64,000 nucleotides of DNA from UBA1413 sp964650525. GTDB taxonomy: Bacteria; Bacteroidota; Bacteroidia; Bacteroidales; Prolixibacteraceae. A model generated the notes under the pieces. It did not search any database, was not told where the DNA came from, and saw only the letters and a program-made list of their open reading frames with translations. Location of the stretch: assembly GCA_964650525.1 (NCBI GenBank), contig CAZYUA010000007.1:1-64000 (forward strand), in the 5' to 3' direction. A program made the position numbers and the translations under genes. Below, piece by piece: positions 36,099-45,563 of this stretch. Each line of letters begins with the position of its first letter. The stretch's first letter is position 1.

Positions 36099-37505
36099 AT
36101 GAGTGGATTTTTCGGGAGCATCGGTAAGGCAGGCTGCGTCAGCGATGTGTATTACGGAACGGATTACCATTCCCACCTGGGTACAAAGCGGGCAGGACTT
36201 GCCTTTTACAATGCCTGGCTGGGGTTCCAGCGGGCTATCCACAGCATAGAGAACGATTATTTCCGGAGCAAATTCGCGGAAGACCTCAAGGGGTTTGCGG
36301 GCAACAGCGGGATCGGGGTGATCAGCGACATGGAAGCCCAGCCTATTGTCATCAATTCCCACCTGGGCAAGTTTGCCATTGCCACTGTGTGCCGCATCAC
36401 CAACATCAGCGAACTGGAGGTGCGGTTGCTGAAAAAAAGGCAACACTTTGCCGAGACCAGCCAGGGAGGGCCTAACCCTACCGAACTGGTGGCTATGCTG
36501 ATCTGTGAAGCCGATGACCTGGTCTCCGGGATTGAAAACGTATATGACCAGGTTAAGGGTTCCTGTTCGATGCTCCTCTTGACGGAAAAGGGATTGATAG
36601 CCGCCCGTGACAAATTGGGAAGGACTCCGGTGCTGATTGGGAAAAAGGAAGATTCATGGTCTGTGGCTTCCGAATCGTGTTCCTTTTTCAATCTGGGCTT
36701 TGAAATTGTTCGTGACCTGGGGCCGGGGGAGGTGGTCATGGTAACCGCAGACGGGATGGAGACCTTACGGAAAGCCAATGAGCAGATGCAGATTTGTGCT
36801 TTTTTATGGGTTTATTACGGGTATCCTCCCTCCTTCTATGAGGGCATCAACGTGGAGGAGTGCCGTTATCGGTGCGGGGCGGCTTTGGCTGCCCGCGACA
36901 ACACACCGGCTGATTTTGTCTCCGGAATTCCCGACTCCGGGGTTGCCCACGCCGTGGGATACAGCAATCAGAGCCGCATTCCCTTCATGCGGCCCTATGC
37001 CAAATATACCCCCACGTGGCCCCGCAGCTTTATGCCCTATAACCAGGAAATCCGCGATCTGGTAGCTAAAATGAAACTGATTCCCAACCGCTCACTTGTG
37101 AACGGAAAAGTGGGGGTTTTCTGTGACGATTCCATCGTTCGCGGAACTCAGCTGGTAGGAAACACCCGCGATCTTCATGAAGCCGGCATCCGCGAGATCC
37201 ACATGCGGATTGCCTGCCCCCCCCTGCTCTATTCCTGCGATTTCCTCAACTTCTCGAGATCCAAGAAGGTCTCAGAACTGGCTTCACGGAAAGCCATCAG
37301 CAAACTGGAAGGGGATAAGGAAGCCGACCTGGCCGGCTACGGAAATCCCGAAAGCGAAAAATACAAAGCGATGGTTGACACGATAAGGGGAAGCCTCAAC
37401 CTGACCAGCCTGGGCTACCAGCACCTCCCCGACCTGATCACAGCCATCGGGCTCCCGAAGGAAAAATTGTGCACCCACTGCTGGGACAACAGCAGCTATA
37501 CATAG
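36099..37505 (+). CDS. PurF-like amidophosphoribosyltransferase paralogue without the catalytic cysteine
   Basis: 468 residues from ATG 36099, chosen because MSGFFGSIG aligns with the MCGIFG N-terminus of PurF. In PurF, residue 2 is the cysteine nucleophile of the glutaminase half; here it is serine. The glutaminase GH-RYST segment is also replaced (NSHLGKFAIAT). The phosphoribosyltransferase half looks intact, with the PRPP loop GVFCDDSIVRGTQLVG (about 338-353). I recall Ser/Gly-for-Cys paralogues in other Bacteroidota. Likely ammonia-dependent, regulatory, or acting on another amine donor; not provable here. Divergent from the G3E GTPase with repeats between. Confidence 0.85.
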   Translation: MSGFFGSIGKAGCVSDVYYGTDYHSHLGTKRAGLAFYNAWLGFQRAIHSIENDYFRSKFAEDLKGFAGNSGIGVISDMEAQPIVINSHLGKFAIATVCRITNISELEVRLLKKRQHFAETSQGGPNPTELVAMLICEADDLVSGIENVYDQVKGSCSMLLLTEKGLIAARDKLGRTPVLIGKKEDSWSVASESCSFFNLGFEIVRDLGPGEVVMVTADGMETLRKANEQMQICAFLWVYYGYPPSFYEGINVEECRYRCGAALAARDNTPADFVSGIPDSGVAHAVGYSNQSRIPFMRPYAKYTPTWPRSFMPYNQEIRDLVAKMKLIPNRSLVNGKVGVFCDDSIVRGTQLVGNTRDLHEAGIREIHMRIACPPLLYSCDFLNFSRSKKVSELASRKAISKLEGDKEADLAGYGNPESEKYKAMVDTIRGSLNLTSLGYQHLPDLITAIGLPKEKLCTHCWDNSSYT

Positions 37506-37582
37506 CCAGGTATAGATCCGGTAAAGCCATAACCGTAAGCCCAACACCGACAGATGGCTTCATTTTAGTTAAGGGAGAATTA

Positions 37583-38212
37583 TTATTTGATTACGATTTT
37601 TCTTGTTTCTGATTTGTTTCCAAATACAATCCTCAATAAACAGGGTCCCCGGGAGATTTTTTTTGTGTCAATGGTCAATCCAGTGCTTAATTCAATACTG
37701 CTGTACAATTCTGAATGCAGGGTTAACCCGTTGGTGTTTATAATCTCAATCACATACATTCCGGACGGAGCTCCGACATTAGAAATATTCAGATTGTCTT
37801 TTACCGGGTTAGGCCATACTTTCAACTTGTCTTTTCCCTTTTCAAACGGCTCAACACCCACATTTATGGTGGTTTGTGCATCGTAGATGCCGGGATCCGG
37901 CTCAACCAGGCTGACGTTGTCGGTGGCAACGCTGTAAAATTTATATTTCGATCCCACATTTCCGGCAAACTCTGCGGATTTGAGGGTTGTCTGGCTTTTC
38001 CATAGTCTGAGAGCAGTATCGTTTTCCATAACATAGATATCGTAAAAAGCAACTCCTGAGCCAGAATCACTTCCTGTCCATGACAACGGAAAGCGGTTTT
38101 TAATAGTTGCATCCAACGGTAAAACCTTACTTTCAGGTCTATCAAGGTCGAGTATATTTACAAACTCATTGGTCAAAATAGGCGCATTTCCCCCGCGACA
38201 TCATACAGGATA
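37583..38212 (-). pseudogene. 3' remnant of a type IX-secreted protein
   Basis: About 197 codons remain. The visible content is one fibronectin/Ig-like module (YDIYVMENDTALRLWKS...YKFYSVATDNVSLVEP) followed by a type IX sorting domain (KVWPNPVKDNLNISNVGAPSGMYVIEI... ending RKIVIK). No signal peptide exists. The frame is broken near 38190 at a G run: upstream, a different frame reads ILYDVAG and this frame resumes as NAPILTNEFVN, consistent with a small insertion or deletion. Further upstream the similarity fades before gltX. So this is a degraded end of a once larger secreted protein, and shows that substrates of SprA-type secretion existed here. Confidence 0.6.
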
Positions 38213-38285
38213 CCATTCCCGTGTGAAGGTTGATTTGGGGAGTGGTCAGGATTTCAGGAAACTTCGGCCGGTTCTGCCGGTAAAA

Positions 38286-39818
38286 TCAGGGCAGTCTGAT
38301 TTTTTCAACTGCTGTGTTCAGGCGGGCAATGGTTTCTTTTTTGCCCAGCAGTTCACATATTTTAAACAGGTCGGGACCAAGGGTTCCCCCGACCAGGCAA
38401 ATGCGCAGGGCATTCATCACATTTCCGAAATTCCAGTTCTTTTCGTTCAAAAAGGCGGAAAAAAGCTCTTTGATAACCGTTGCTTCCCAGGGATTCACTG
38501 TTTCAAGGAGGGAGGCCACAGCCATCATTTCAGCCGGGGTTTCGGGTTTCCACCGTTTTGCAATAGCCTTTTCATCGTATACGGCAGGAGCTTCAAAGAA
38601 ATAGCTTCCCTGTACCGTGAAATCAGAAATAAAGTCGCACCGGTCTCTGATTTCTTCCACCACAGCAACAACCCGGGCCAGGGTGGTGTTTACATTTTTG
38701 GCATTCAGAACGGGGATGAGCAGTCTGGCCAGTACCTGGGGTGATTTTTGCTGGAGATATTGCCGGTTGAACCACCGGGCTTTTTCCGGGTCGAAACGGG
38801 AACCTCCCTTTACCACTCTGTCCAGGCTGAAAATGGCAGCCAGTTCATCAAGGGAGAAAAGTTCCCTTTCAGTACCGGGATTCCATCCCAGGAGGGCCAG
38901 CATGTTGACGAAGGCTTCCCGGAAATAGCCATCCTCGCGGTAGCCGCGGTACAGTTCTCCCGTTTCGGGGTCTTTCCAGGCAAGAGGGAATACCGGAAAC
39001 CCCATGGTATCGCCATCCCGTTTGCTCAGTTTTCCCTTGCCGTGGGGTTTCAGTATGAGGGGCAGATGGGCAAATGCAGGCATGCTGTTTTCCCAGCCGA
39101 ATGCCCTGTACAACAAGACATGCAGCGGCAGCGACGGCAGCCACTCCTCACCCCTGATCACATGGGTGATCTCCATCAGGTGGTCATCGACCACATTGGC
39201 CAGGTGATACGTAGGCATCCCGTCCGACTTGAAGAGTACCTTATCGTCAAGTTCACGGGTGTTGAAGGTGACACTTCCCCGGATCAGGTCGGCAGCGGTC
39301 ACATCCAGGTTTTCAGGCATCCGGAAGCGTATGGCATAGGGTTCGCCGGAATCTATCCTGTGGCTGACTGTTGCCGGAGTAAGGGATAAGGAATTGGCCA
39401 GTCTCATGCGGGTCGTGGGGCCATAGGAAAAAACCTCTCCCCGTTCTTCTGCCTCCTTCCGCAGGCGGTCCAACGCTTCAGGGCTGTCGAACGAAGTATA
39501 GGCCCATCCTGATTCCACCAGCCTGCGGGCGTACTCTGCGTAGATCTCCCGGCGTTCGCTCTGCCGGTAGGGGCCGAAGGTTCCTCCGAAACCGGGACCC
39601 TCATCCGGCACGAGGCCGCACCATTGAAGACTTTCTACAATATATTCCTCAGCACCGGCCACATACCTCACCTGATCGGTATCTTCAATGCGCAACAGGA
39701 AATCACCTCCGTGGTGCCTGGCAAAGAGATAATTGAAGAGGGCTGTGCGGACCCCCCCCATGTGTAGTGGTCCTGTCGGACTGGGTGCAAACCGCACCCT
39801 TATTCGTTTCCCTTCCAT
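38286..39818 (-). CDS. gltX: Glutamyl-tRNA synthetase
   Basis: 510 residues. Class I synthetase with the HIGH motif as PSPTGPLHMGG near residue 12 and the KMSKS loop as KLSKRDGD near residue 265. The length and the C-terminal helical domain are typical. Charges tRNA-Glu; nothing in the window (no gatCAB) shows whether it also misacylates tRNA-Gln. A TATCTTTG -7 box (complement of 39838-39845) lies 20 bases before the ATG. Confidence 0.98.
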   Translation of the reverse strand: MEGKRIRVRFAPSPTGPLHMGGVRTALFNYLFARHHGGDFLLRIEDTDQVRYVAGAEEYIVESLQWCGLVPDEGPGFGGTFGPYRQSERREIYAEYARRLVESGWAYTSFDSPEALDRLRKEAEERGEVFSYGPTTRMRLANSLSLTPATVSHRIDSGEPYAIRFRMPENLDVTAADLIRGSVTFNTRELDDKVLFKSDGMPTYHLANVVDDHLMEITHVIRGEEWLPSLPLHVLLYRAFGWENSMPAFAHLPLILKPHGKGKLSKRDGDTMGFPVFPLAWKDPETGELYRGYREDGYFREAFVNMLALLGWNPGTERELFSLDELAAIFSLDRVVKGGSRFDPEKARWFNRQYLQQKSPQVLARLLIPVLNAKNVNTTLARVVAVVEEIRDRCDFISDFTVQGSYFFEAPAVYDEKAIAKRWKPETPAEMMAVASLLETVNPWEATVIKELFSAFLNEKNWNFGNVMNALRICLVGGTLGPDLFKICELLGKKETIARLNTAVEKIRLP

Positions 39819-39837
39819 TGTCGCAATGTTAAGACTT

Positions 39838-39865
39838 CAAAGATACATAAAATCGGTCTGCGCAG
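39838..39865 (-). promoter_or_regulatory. Candidate gltX promoter
   Basis: TATCTTTG at the complement of 39838-39845, perfect TAnnTTTG. A CTG (complement of 39863-39865) lies 17 bases upstream, slightly short and with C for T, so only the -7 element is convincing. Confidence 0.4.
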
Positions 39866-39977
39866 GCTGCCCTTCGCTGCCTGACCTGCCAAAGACCTGC
39901 CCTGTACTTTTCCAACGGTGGGGCACCCTGAATGATAATTTCATTATTTTTATTTCGGAATTTCACCCTAAAGGCCT

Positions 39978-41873
39978 ATGTCCAAACCGAAAAACAAGAA
40001 ATCCCTGCTACAGCCCGCCAATGATTCCGGAAAGCAGCAATTGGACCGGATTATGATATGGATTGTGCCGGTTGCAGCCGTCCTGGTTTACCTGCCCATC
40101 CTGACGCATGGATTCATCAACTACGACGATGACTGGATGATTTACGAAAACGATTTTGTCACCCTGTTCACATCCGGCAACATCAGAAAGCTTTTTTCTT
40201 CGTTTTATTTTGGCCAGTATTCCCCGGTATCGATGCTGATTACGGGGCTTGTTTACCAGGCTGGCAGCGGAAGCATGGTATTGCTGAAAGCAGGATCCAT
40301 CCTGATCCACCTGGCCAATTCCATCCTTGTGTTTTTCCTTTTCCGCCAGGTGCTCAGGAGCACCCGCGCCGGATGGATAGGCATGGCCTTTTTTGCCCTT
40401 CATCCCGTACAGGCGGAATCGGTAGCCTGGCTTTCCGCTTCCTACAAAGTCGGAATCTATGCCCTCTTCACGCTGGCAGGACTTATTGCCTGGACACGAT
40501 ACCTGGACAGCCGGAAAATCATCCATTATGCCCTGGCGCTTTTCTTCATGATCCTTTCCTGTTTCTCCAAGGAACAGGCGCTCATCTTTCCCCTGTACCT
40601 GGTTGCCATAGCCTGGTTCAGGGAAAGAAAGGTATTCCATTGGAAGGAACTGACAAAACTGGTCCCCTTTCTTGCGGTGAGCTGTCTGTTTGTGGGAATC
40701 TCCTACCTGGCTGTGGCGTCACGAGCGGAAGTTAACGTACAGAATTACAATTTCGCTGAAAGAATTTTTTTTCTCACCTTTTCATTTGTTTCCTACTTCC
40801 GGCTGCTGGTTTTCCCCCTCAGACTGGCTCCCTCCTATGGTTTTCCGGATCCCGGCATGGCCGGATACCTGCTATATCCTCTGCTTTCGATCCTTATTGG
40901 TACTGCCATCTGGATCGGCAGCCACCGAAGCAAAAAGATCCTTTGGGCTTTTTCCTTTTTTTTCATCTCCCTGCTGCTGACGTTTGCCTTTCAGGTGGTG
41001 ACCATCCGAGATACGCTGTATGCCGACCGGTATCTGTATCTGGGTGTTCCGGCCTTTTTCACTGCCCTGGTTTTCATTGCTGAAAGGGCTCACATCCGGA
41101 ATAAAGAGAGGGTTGTTTTGTTGCTTCTTATGGCATTGGCAGTGCTTTCTTTTTCGAGAAGCCGGGTTTTCAAGAACAGCGAGACCCTCTGGACCGATGC
41201 CATCAGCAAGAAATACAATACCCCACTGGCCTATAACAACCGGGGGCACTATTTCAGACAAAACAACCAGTATGAGAAAGCCCTGGCAGACTACAGCGCA
41301 GCCCTGGAAATAAATCCCAACTACCACCTGTCGCTTAACAACCGGGGAAAGGTCTATTTTGACCTGGGAAAGACCGACCTGGCGCTGGAGGATTTTAACC
41401 GTTGCCTCTCCATAGCGCCTGATTTTGCCAATGCTTTGAGTAACCGTGCTGCGGCTTTTTCGTCAAAAGGCCTTTACGAAGAGGCACTCCGGGACCTGGA
41501 CAAGGCGCTTTCGCTGGAACCGGACAACACTTCAGCCCTGTCGAACCGGGCATTGACCTGGTACAACATGAAAGAATTCGCCAAATCTGCCGAAGACATC
41601 ACTGCGTATTTATTGCTCGAACCCGGGGATGCCGACATGTACAACCTGAGGGCTCTGGCCTACAACCAGATGGACAGGAATGAGGAGGCCCTGGCTGATT
41701 ATAACCGTGCCATAGGGCTGAAACCGGAACAGGGCATTTTCTGGCAAAACCGCAGCTATTTCTTTAACAAAACAGGAGATAAGGAGCGGGCACTGCAGGA
41801 CTTGCAAAAAGCCCGGGAACTGGGTGTGGCGGTTGATCCGCGTTATGTCCGCCACCTGGAGGGTACACCATAG
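39978..41873 (+). CDS. Multi-pass membrane protein with C-terminal TPR repeats (GT-C/TMTC-like)
   Basis: 631 residues. Residues about 25-395 hold some ten membrane helices. The first external loop has an acidic motif, FINYDDDWMIYEND (D50-D52), placed as in GT-C glycosyltransferases and in eukaryotic TMTC O-mannosyltransferases. Residues about 410-620 are six tetratricopeptide repeats (for example LAYNNRGHYFRQNNQYEKALADY, SLNNRGKVYFDLGKTDLAL-type units). This overall plan, GT-C helices then TPRs, resembles TMTC proteins. A polyprenyl-linked sugar transfer to exported proteins is the plausible role but is inference. Flanked by gltX and the pectinesterase gene; no glycosylation operon nearby. 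Confidence 0.78.
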   Translation: MSKPKNKKSLLQPANDSGKQQLDRIMIWIVPVAAVLVYLPILTHGFINYDDDWMIYENDFVTLFTSGNIRKLFSSFYFGQYSPVSMLITGLVYQAGSGSMVLLKAGSILIHLANSILVFFLFRQVLRSTRAGWIGMAFFALHPVQAESVAWLSASYKVGIYALFTLAGLIAWTRYLDSRKIIHYALALFFMILSCFSKEQALIFPLYLVAIAWFRERKVFHWKELTKLVPFLAVSCLFVGISYLAVASRAEVNVQNYNFAERIFFLTFSFVSYFRLLVFPLRLAPSYGFPDPGMAGYLLYPLLSILIGTAIWIGSHRSKKILWAFSFFFISLLLTFAFQVVTIRDTLYADRYLYLGVPAFFTALVFIAERAHIRNKERVVLLLLMALAVLSFSRSRVFKNSETLWTDAISKKYNTPLAYNNRGHYFRQNNQYEKALADYSAALEINPNYHLSLNNRGKVYFDLGKTDLALEDFNRCLSIAPDFANALSNRAAAFSSKGLYEEALRDLDKALSLEPDNTSALSNRALTWYNMKEFAKSAEDITAYLLLEPGDADMYNLRALAYNQMDRNEEALADYNRAIGLKPEQGIFWQNRSYFFNKTGDKERALQDLQKARELGVAVDPRYVRHLEGTP

Positions 41874-41932
41874 GCCCCCGGTTTGATGAAGCTGACCGCC
41901 TCCAGCCCTTTTCATCCCCGCAGGAAAAATCA

Positions 41933-41963
41933 TTGCAGATGTACAGGTAAAAAATTACATTTG
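41933..41963 (+). promoter_or_regulatory. Promoter of the pectinesterase gene
   Basis: TTG (41933-41935), 20-base spacer, TACATTTG (41956-41963), an exact consensus match. The expected transcription start falls at or within a few bases of the ATG at 41968, so the mRNA may be leaderless. Confidence 0.65.
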
Positions 41964-41967
41964 AAGC

Positions 41968-42966
41968 ATGACTGCCAAACAGGTGATCGGTTCTTTTTTT
42001 GCAACGGTGCTGCTATTTTGCAGCTCCCTGCCATCCATTGCCCAGGACCGGTTTGAGATGACCGTATCGCAGGACGGAAAGGGGGATTTTGTTTCCATTC
42101 AGGCAGCCATCGATGCCTGCAAGGCGTTTCCTGACCGGCGGATTACGATATATATCCGGAACGGCATCTACCAGGAAAAGGTGAAGGTTCCCGCCTGCAA
42201 TACCCGTTTGTCGCTGATCGGAGAAAGTGCCGACAATACCATTCTGGTCTGGGATGACCATTTTAACCGCATCAACCGGGGTCGGAACAGTACGTTTTAC
42301 ACCTACACGCTGATGGTGGAAGCCGATGATTTCACGGCCGAAAACCTGACCGTGGCCAACAGTGCCGGTTCGGTAGGGCAGGCGGTAGCGTTGCATGTGG
42401 AAGGCGACCGTTGTGTGTTCAGGAATTGCCGCTTTGTGGGTCACCAGGATACCCTTTACCTGGCTGGCCGGAACAACCGCCTGTATTTCACCGGGTGCCA
42501 CATCGAGGGCACCACCGATTTTATCTTCGGGGCAGCGACGGTTCTGTTTGACCAGTGCATCCTTCACAGCAAGGGCAACTCTTACATCACTGCAGCCAGC
42601 ACCCCGGAAGGAAAGTCTTTCGGATTTGTTTTCCGCGGTTGCAGGCTTACTGCCAGGGAAGGGATTGACAGAGTATTCCTGGGCAGACCATGGCGGAATT
42701 ATGCCCGAACCGTTTTTATCGGGTGTGAGTTAGGATCGCATATCGTGCCGGAAGGATGGTCGAACTGGAACGACCCGGGGCGCGAAAAAACCGCTTTCTA
42801 TGCCGAATATGGTAACACTGGCCCCGGCGCAGGCACTGCACAACGCGTGCATTGGTGCCACCAGCTTACCAAAAGAAAAGCTTCAGGATACATTCCCCGG
42901 AGGATCTTTGCACCGGTGCTGCCCGGTGAACCCACCCCGGAAATCTGGATGACCGGTACCCATTAG
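41968..42966 (+). CDS. Exported pectinesterase (carbohydrate esterase family 8)
   Basis: 332 residues with a signal peptide (about 1-25, cleavage after SIAQ). A right-handed beta-helix enzyme that removes methyl groups from pectin. Family motifs are complete: GQAVALHVEGDR, HQDTLY (catalytic D161), TTDFIFGAA (D184) and LGRPW (R240). It acts outside the cytoplasm. There is no pectate lyase or SusCD pair in the window, so this is an isolated gene, possibly a remnant or part of a scattered pectin-use set. Confidence 0.93.
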   Translation: MTAKQVIGSFFATVLLFCSSLPSIAQDRFEMTVSQDGKGDFVSIQAAIDACKAFPDRRITIYIRNGIYQEKVKVPACNTRLSLIGESADNTILVWDDHFNRINRGRNSTFYTYTLMVEADDFTAENLTVANSAGSVGQAVALHVEGDRCVFRNCRFVGHQDTLYLAGRNNRLYFTGCHIEGTTDFIFGAATVLFDQCILHSKGNSYITAASTPEGKSFGFVFRGCRLTAREGIDRVFLGRPWRNYARTVFIGCELGSHIVPEGWSNWNDPGREKTAFYAEYGNTGPGAGTAQRVHWCHQLTKRKASGYIPRRIFAPVLPGEPTPEIWMTGTH

Positions 42967-43024
42967 CAACGCACCTTTCCTTCAAAAGAGGAAAAAACCA
43001 TGATGCAAACCAATATTGAATACC

Positions 43025-44215
43025 ATGTACGGAAAAATCAGGCAGGACCTGCTGCAGACTTTGGAGACACTGAAAGACCAGGGACTCTACAAAACAGAAC
43101 GGATTATTACTTCGGCCCAGGGTTCTGAAATCACCCTCAGCACCGGGCAGACGGCGTTGAATTTCTGCGCCAACAACTACCTGGGGCTGGCAGATCATCC
43201 CGCTGTCGTCAGGGCAGCACAGGAGATCATGAACCACTGGGGTTTCGGGTTGTCGTCGGTGCGCTTTATCTGCGGCACCCAGAAGATTCATAAGGACCTG
43301 GAGCGGAAAGTATCTGAATTCCTCGGTATGGAGGACACAATTTTGTATTGTGCCGCTTTCGATGCTAATGGCGGGGTTTTTGAGCCCCTGCTGGGAGAGG
43401 AAAGCGCCATCATCTCCGATGCCCTGAACCACGCTTCGATTATCGACGGGGTCCGCTTATGCAAGGCTCAACGGTACCGTTACAACCACTCGGATATGGC
43501 GGAGCTTGAAAAATGCCTTCAGGACTCTTCGTCTGCCAAATACAGGCTGGTTGTCACCGATGGTGTCTTTTCCATGGACGGGGACATTGCCCGTCTTCCC
43601 GAGATTGTGGCCCTGTGCGAAAAATACGATGCCCTGGTGATGGTCGACGACTCGCATGCCACAGGATACATCGGGCCTACAGGCAGGGGAACAGCTGAGC
43701 ATTTTGGGCTTACCGGCAAAATAGACATCATCACCACCACCTTTGGCAAAGCCATGGGCGGAGGCAACGGAGGCTGCACTTCCGGAAGAAAAGAGATTAT
43801 TGAGATGCTGCGGCAGCGTTCCCGTCCTTACCTGTTTTCGAACAGCCTGGCACCGGCAACCGTTGGGGCAACATTGAAGGCCCTGGAACTATTGACGGAA
43901 AGTTCCGACCTCCCCGGCAGGGTGATGGCCAATGCCGGTATTTTCCGCGCCAGTATGGAAAAGGCAGGATTTGACCTGATCAAGGGCAACACCGCCATCA
44001 TCCCGGTAATGGTGTACGACGAACCCCTGGCTCTCCGTTTTGCGGATGCGTTGCTGAAAGAGGGAATCTATGTCATTGGATTCGTATTCCCGGTGGTACC
44101 CCGCGGCAAAGCCCGGATCCGGGTGCAGATCTCCGCTGCCCACAGCGAAGAACAGATCCGCAGTGCGGCCGACGCCTTCGTCCGTGCCGGCAAAAAACTA
44201 CAGATCATTGCCTGA
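43025..44215 (+). CDS. kbl: Glycine C-acetyltransferase (2-amino-3-ketobutyrate CoA ligase)
   Basis: 396 residues from ATG 43025 (MYGKIRQDLLQTLETLKDQG); a TTG at 43016 is in frame but the ATG gives the standard length. Alpha-oxoamine synthase fold; the PLP lysine is K242 in TTTFGKAMGGGNGG. Kbl cleaves 2-amino-3-ketobutyrate with CoA to glycine and acetyl-CoA in threonine breakdown. The usual partner threonine dehydrogenase is not in the window. The KLxFCANNYLGLADHP segment identifies Kbl within the family. Confidence 0.95.
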   Translation: MYGKIRQDLLQTLETLKDQGLYKTERIITSAQGSEITLSTGQTALNFCANNYLGLADHPAVVRAAQEIMNHWGFGLSSVRFICGTQKIHKDLERKVSEFLGMEDTILYCAAFDANGGVFEPLLGEESAIISDALNHASIIDGVRLCKAQRYRYNHSDMAELEKCLQDSSSAKYRLVVTDGVFSMDGDIARLPEIVALCEKYDALVMVDDSHATGYIGPTGRGTAEHFGLTGKIDIITTTFGKAMGGGNGGCTSGRKEIIEMLRQRSRPYLFSNSLAPATVGATLKALELLTESSDLPGRVMANAGIFRASMEKAGFDLIKGNTAIIPVMVYDEPLALRFADALLKEGIYVIGFVFPVVPRGKARIRVQISAAHSEEQIRSAADAFVRAGKKLQIIA

Positions 44216-44328
44216 ACCATACCTCCCGATAACAGGATTGCTGTTTAAGCGATTACGCCGCTACGCGGCTTTGGACTTGGGGAGTGAATCCGCCACCGAC
44301 AGGAACTTCAGGATTCCTCCTCTGATCG

Positions 44329-45447
44329 TCAGATATTCTGATTTTCCTTCCCGACCTTGTCGTCCTCATAGGCCTGGTTACGGTACCTGGGGGTGAAGCC
44401 GGCTTCCCGGATGGCCTGTTGAATGCCGGCGGGGTCGAGGGTAAACCGGGCACCTGCAGAGGAGACCACTTTTTCCTCCATCATCACTGAGCCCAGGTCG
44501 TTGGCTCCTGCATGGAGGCTTACCTGGGCTGTAGGGATACCCACAGTAAGCCATGATGCCTGGATATTGCGGATGTTGTTCAGCATCAGCCTGCTTATCG
44601 CTATCAACCGGAGATAATCGTTTGCCGTAGAGGTATTGTTGATTCCCTTAGCTTGCAGGGAGGTCCCCTCATCCATAAAAGGCCAGGGGATGAAGGATAC
44701 AAATCCGGGACTGCCGGCCGGTTTTTGTTCCTGGACCTGCCGGAGAGAGACCAGGTGTCCGACTCTTTCGGCAGGGGTTTCGATATGGCCGAACATCATG
44801 GTGGCGGAAGTAACCAGCCCCATCCTGTGGGCTTCGAGCATCACACCGAGCCAATCGGCTGAAGAACATTTTCCGGGGGATATCTCCCTTCGTACCCGGT
44901 CGCTGAGGATTTCAGCCCCGGCACCGGGAAGGCTGTCCAGTCCGGCTTCCACCAGGATTTCCAGCACCTCCCGGAAGGTCTTTCTCTCTCTGCGGGCCAG
45001 GAAGGCAATTTCGGGAGGCCCCAGGGCATGCAGCCGGAGTGCCGGGAAACGGCGCTTCAACTGCCGGAACAACTCATCATAAAAGTCAAGGCCCAGACCG
45101 GGATGCAGCCCCCCCTGCAGCAATACCTGGTTACCGCCCGCCCTGAAAAGCTCTTCAATTTTCAGGACATACTCCTCCATCCCGGTGATGGTTGCCCGCT
45201 CATCACCCCTTTTGCAATGAAAATTACAAAACAGGCACCCGGAAATGCAGACATTGGTGATGTTGATATTTCTGTCAATGATCCATCCCACCTGGTCGCC
45301 CGGGACCTGTTTCCGGCGGCATTCACCGGCCACAGCCATCAGTTCCGCCATGGGTGCCCCGGCATAGAGCACCAGGCCTTCCTCCGCCGTCAGGGACTCC
45401 AAATCCAACGCTTTGCGATACAACCGGTCAAGATCCATTTCCACCAT
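44329..45447 (-). CDS. mqnC: Cyclic dehypoxanthine futalosine synthase
   Basis: 372 residues. Radical SAM enzyme with NVCISGCLFCNFHC (CxxxCxxC) near residue 65 and the MqnC-type SLPGAGAEIL and IQASWLTVGIPTAQVSLHAGANDLGS segments. It cyclises dehypoxanthine futalosine in the menaquinone pathway via futalosine. Start ATG 45447 or 45438. Two TAnnTTTG boxes lie upstream (complements of 45564-45571 and 45586-45593). Other mqn genes are not in this window. Confidence 0.9.
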   Translation of the reverse strand: MVEMDLDRLYRKALDLESLTAEEGLVLYAGAPMAELMAVAGECRRKQVPGDQVGWIIDRNINITNVCISGCLFCNFHCKRGDERATITGMEEYVLKIEELFRAGGNQVLLQGGLHPGLGLDFYDELFRQLKRRFPALRLHALGPPEIAFLARRERKTFREVLEILVEAGLDSLPGAGAEILSDRVRREISPGKCSSADWLGVMLEAHRMGLVTSATMMFGHIETPAERVGHLVSLRQVQEQKPAGSPGFVSFIPWPFMDEGTSLQAKGINNTSTANDYLRLIAISRLMLNNIRNIQASWLTVGIPTAQVSLHAGANDLGSVMMEEKVVSSAGARFTLDPAGIQQAIREAGFTPRYRNQAYEDDKVGKENQNI

Positions 45448-45563
45448 TCATATCCATACGGTCACCCGGACTGCTCAACAGTACAATGCTGAAAGGGCCC
45501 GGCATAAAAGCTGTCCCTGTTCGAGCACCTTCCTGTCTGCCCGGTGTGAACGGTTAAACAGTC

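Noticed and set aside
44242..44280. Short GCCGC-TAC-GCGGC hairpin after kbl as a terminator
   Set aside because: Only a 5-bp stem with a 3-base loop and a weak T run; not enough to call.
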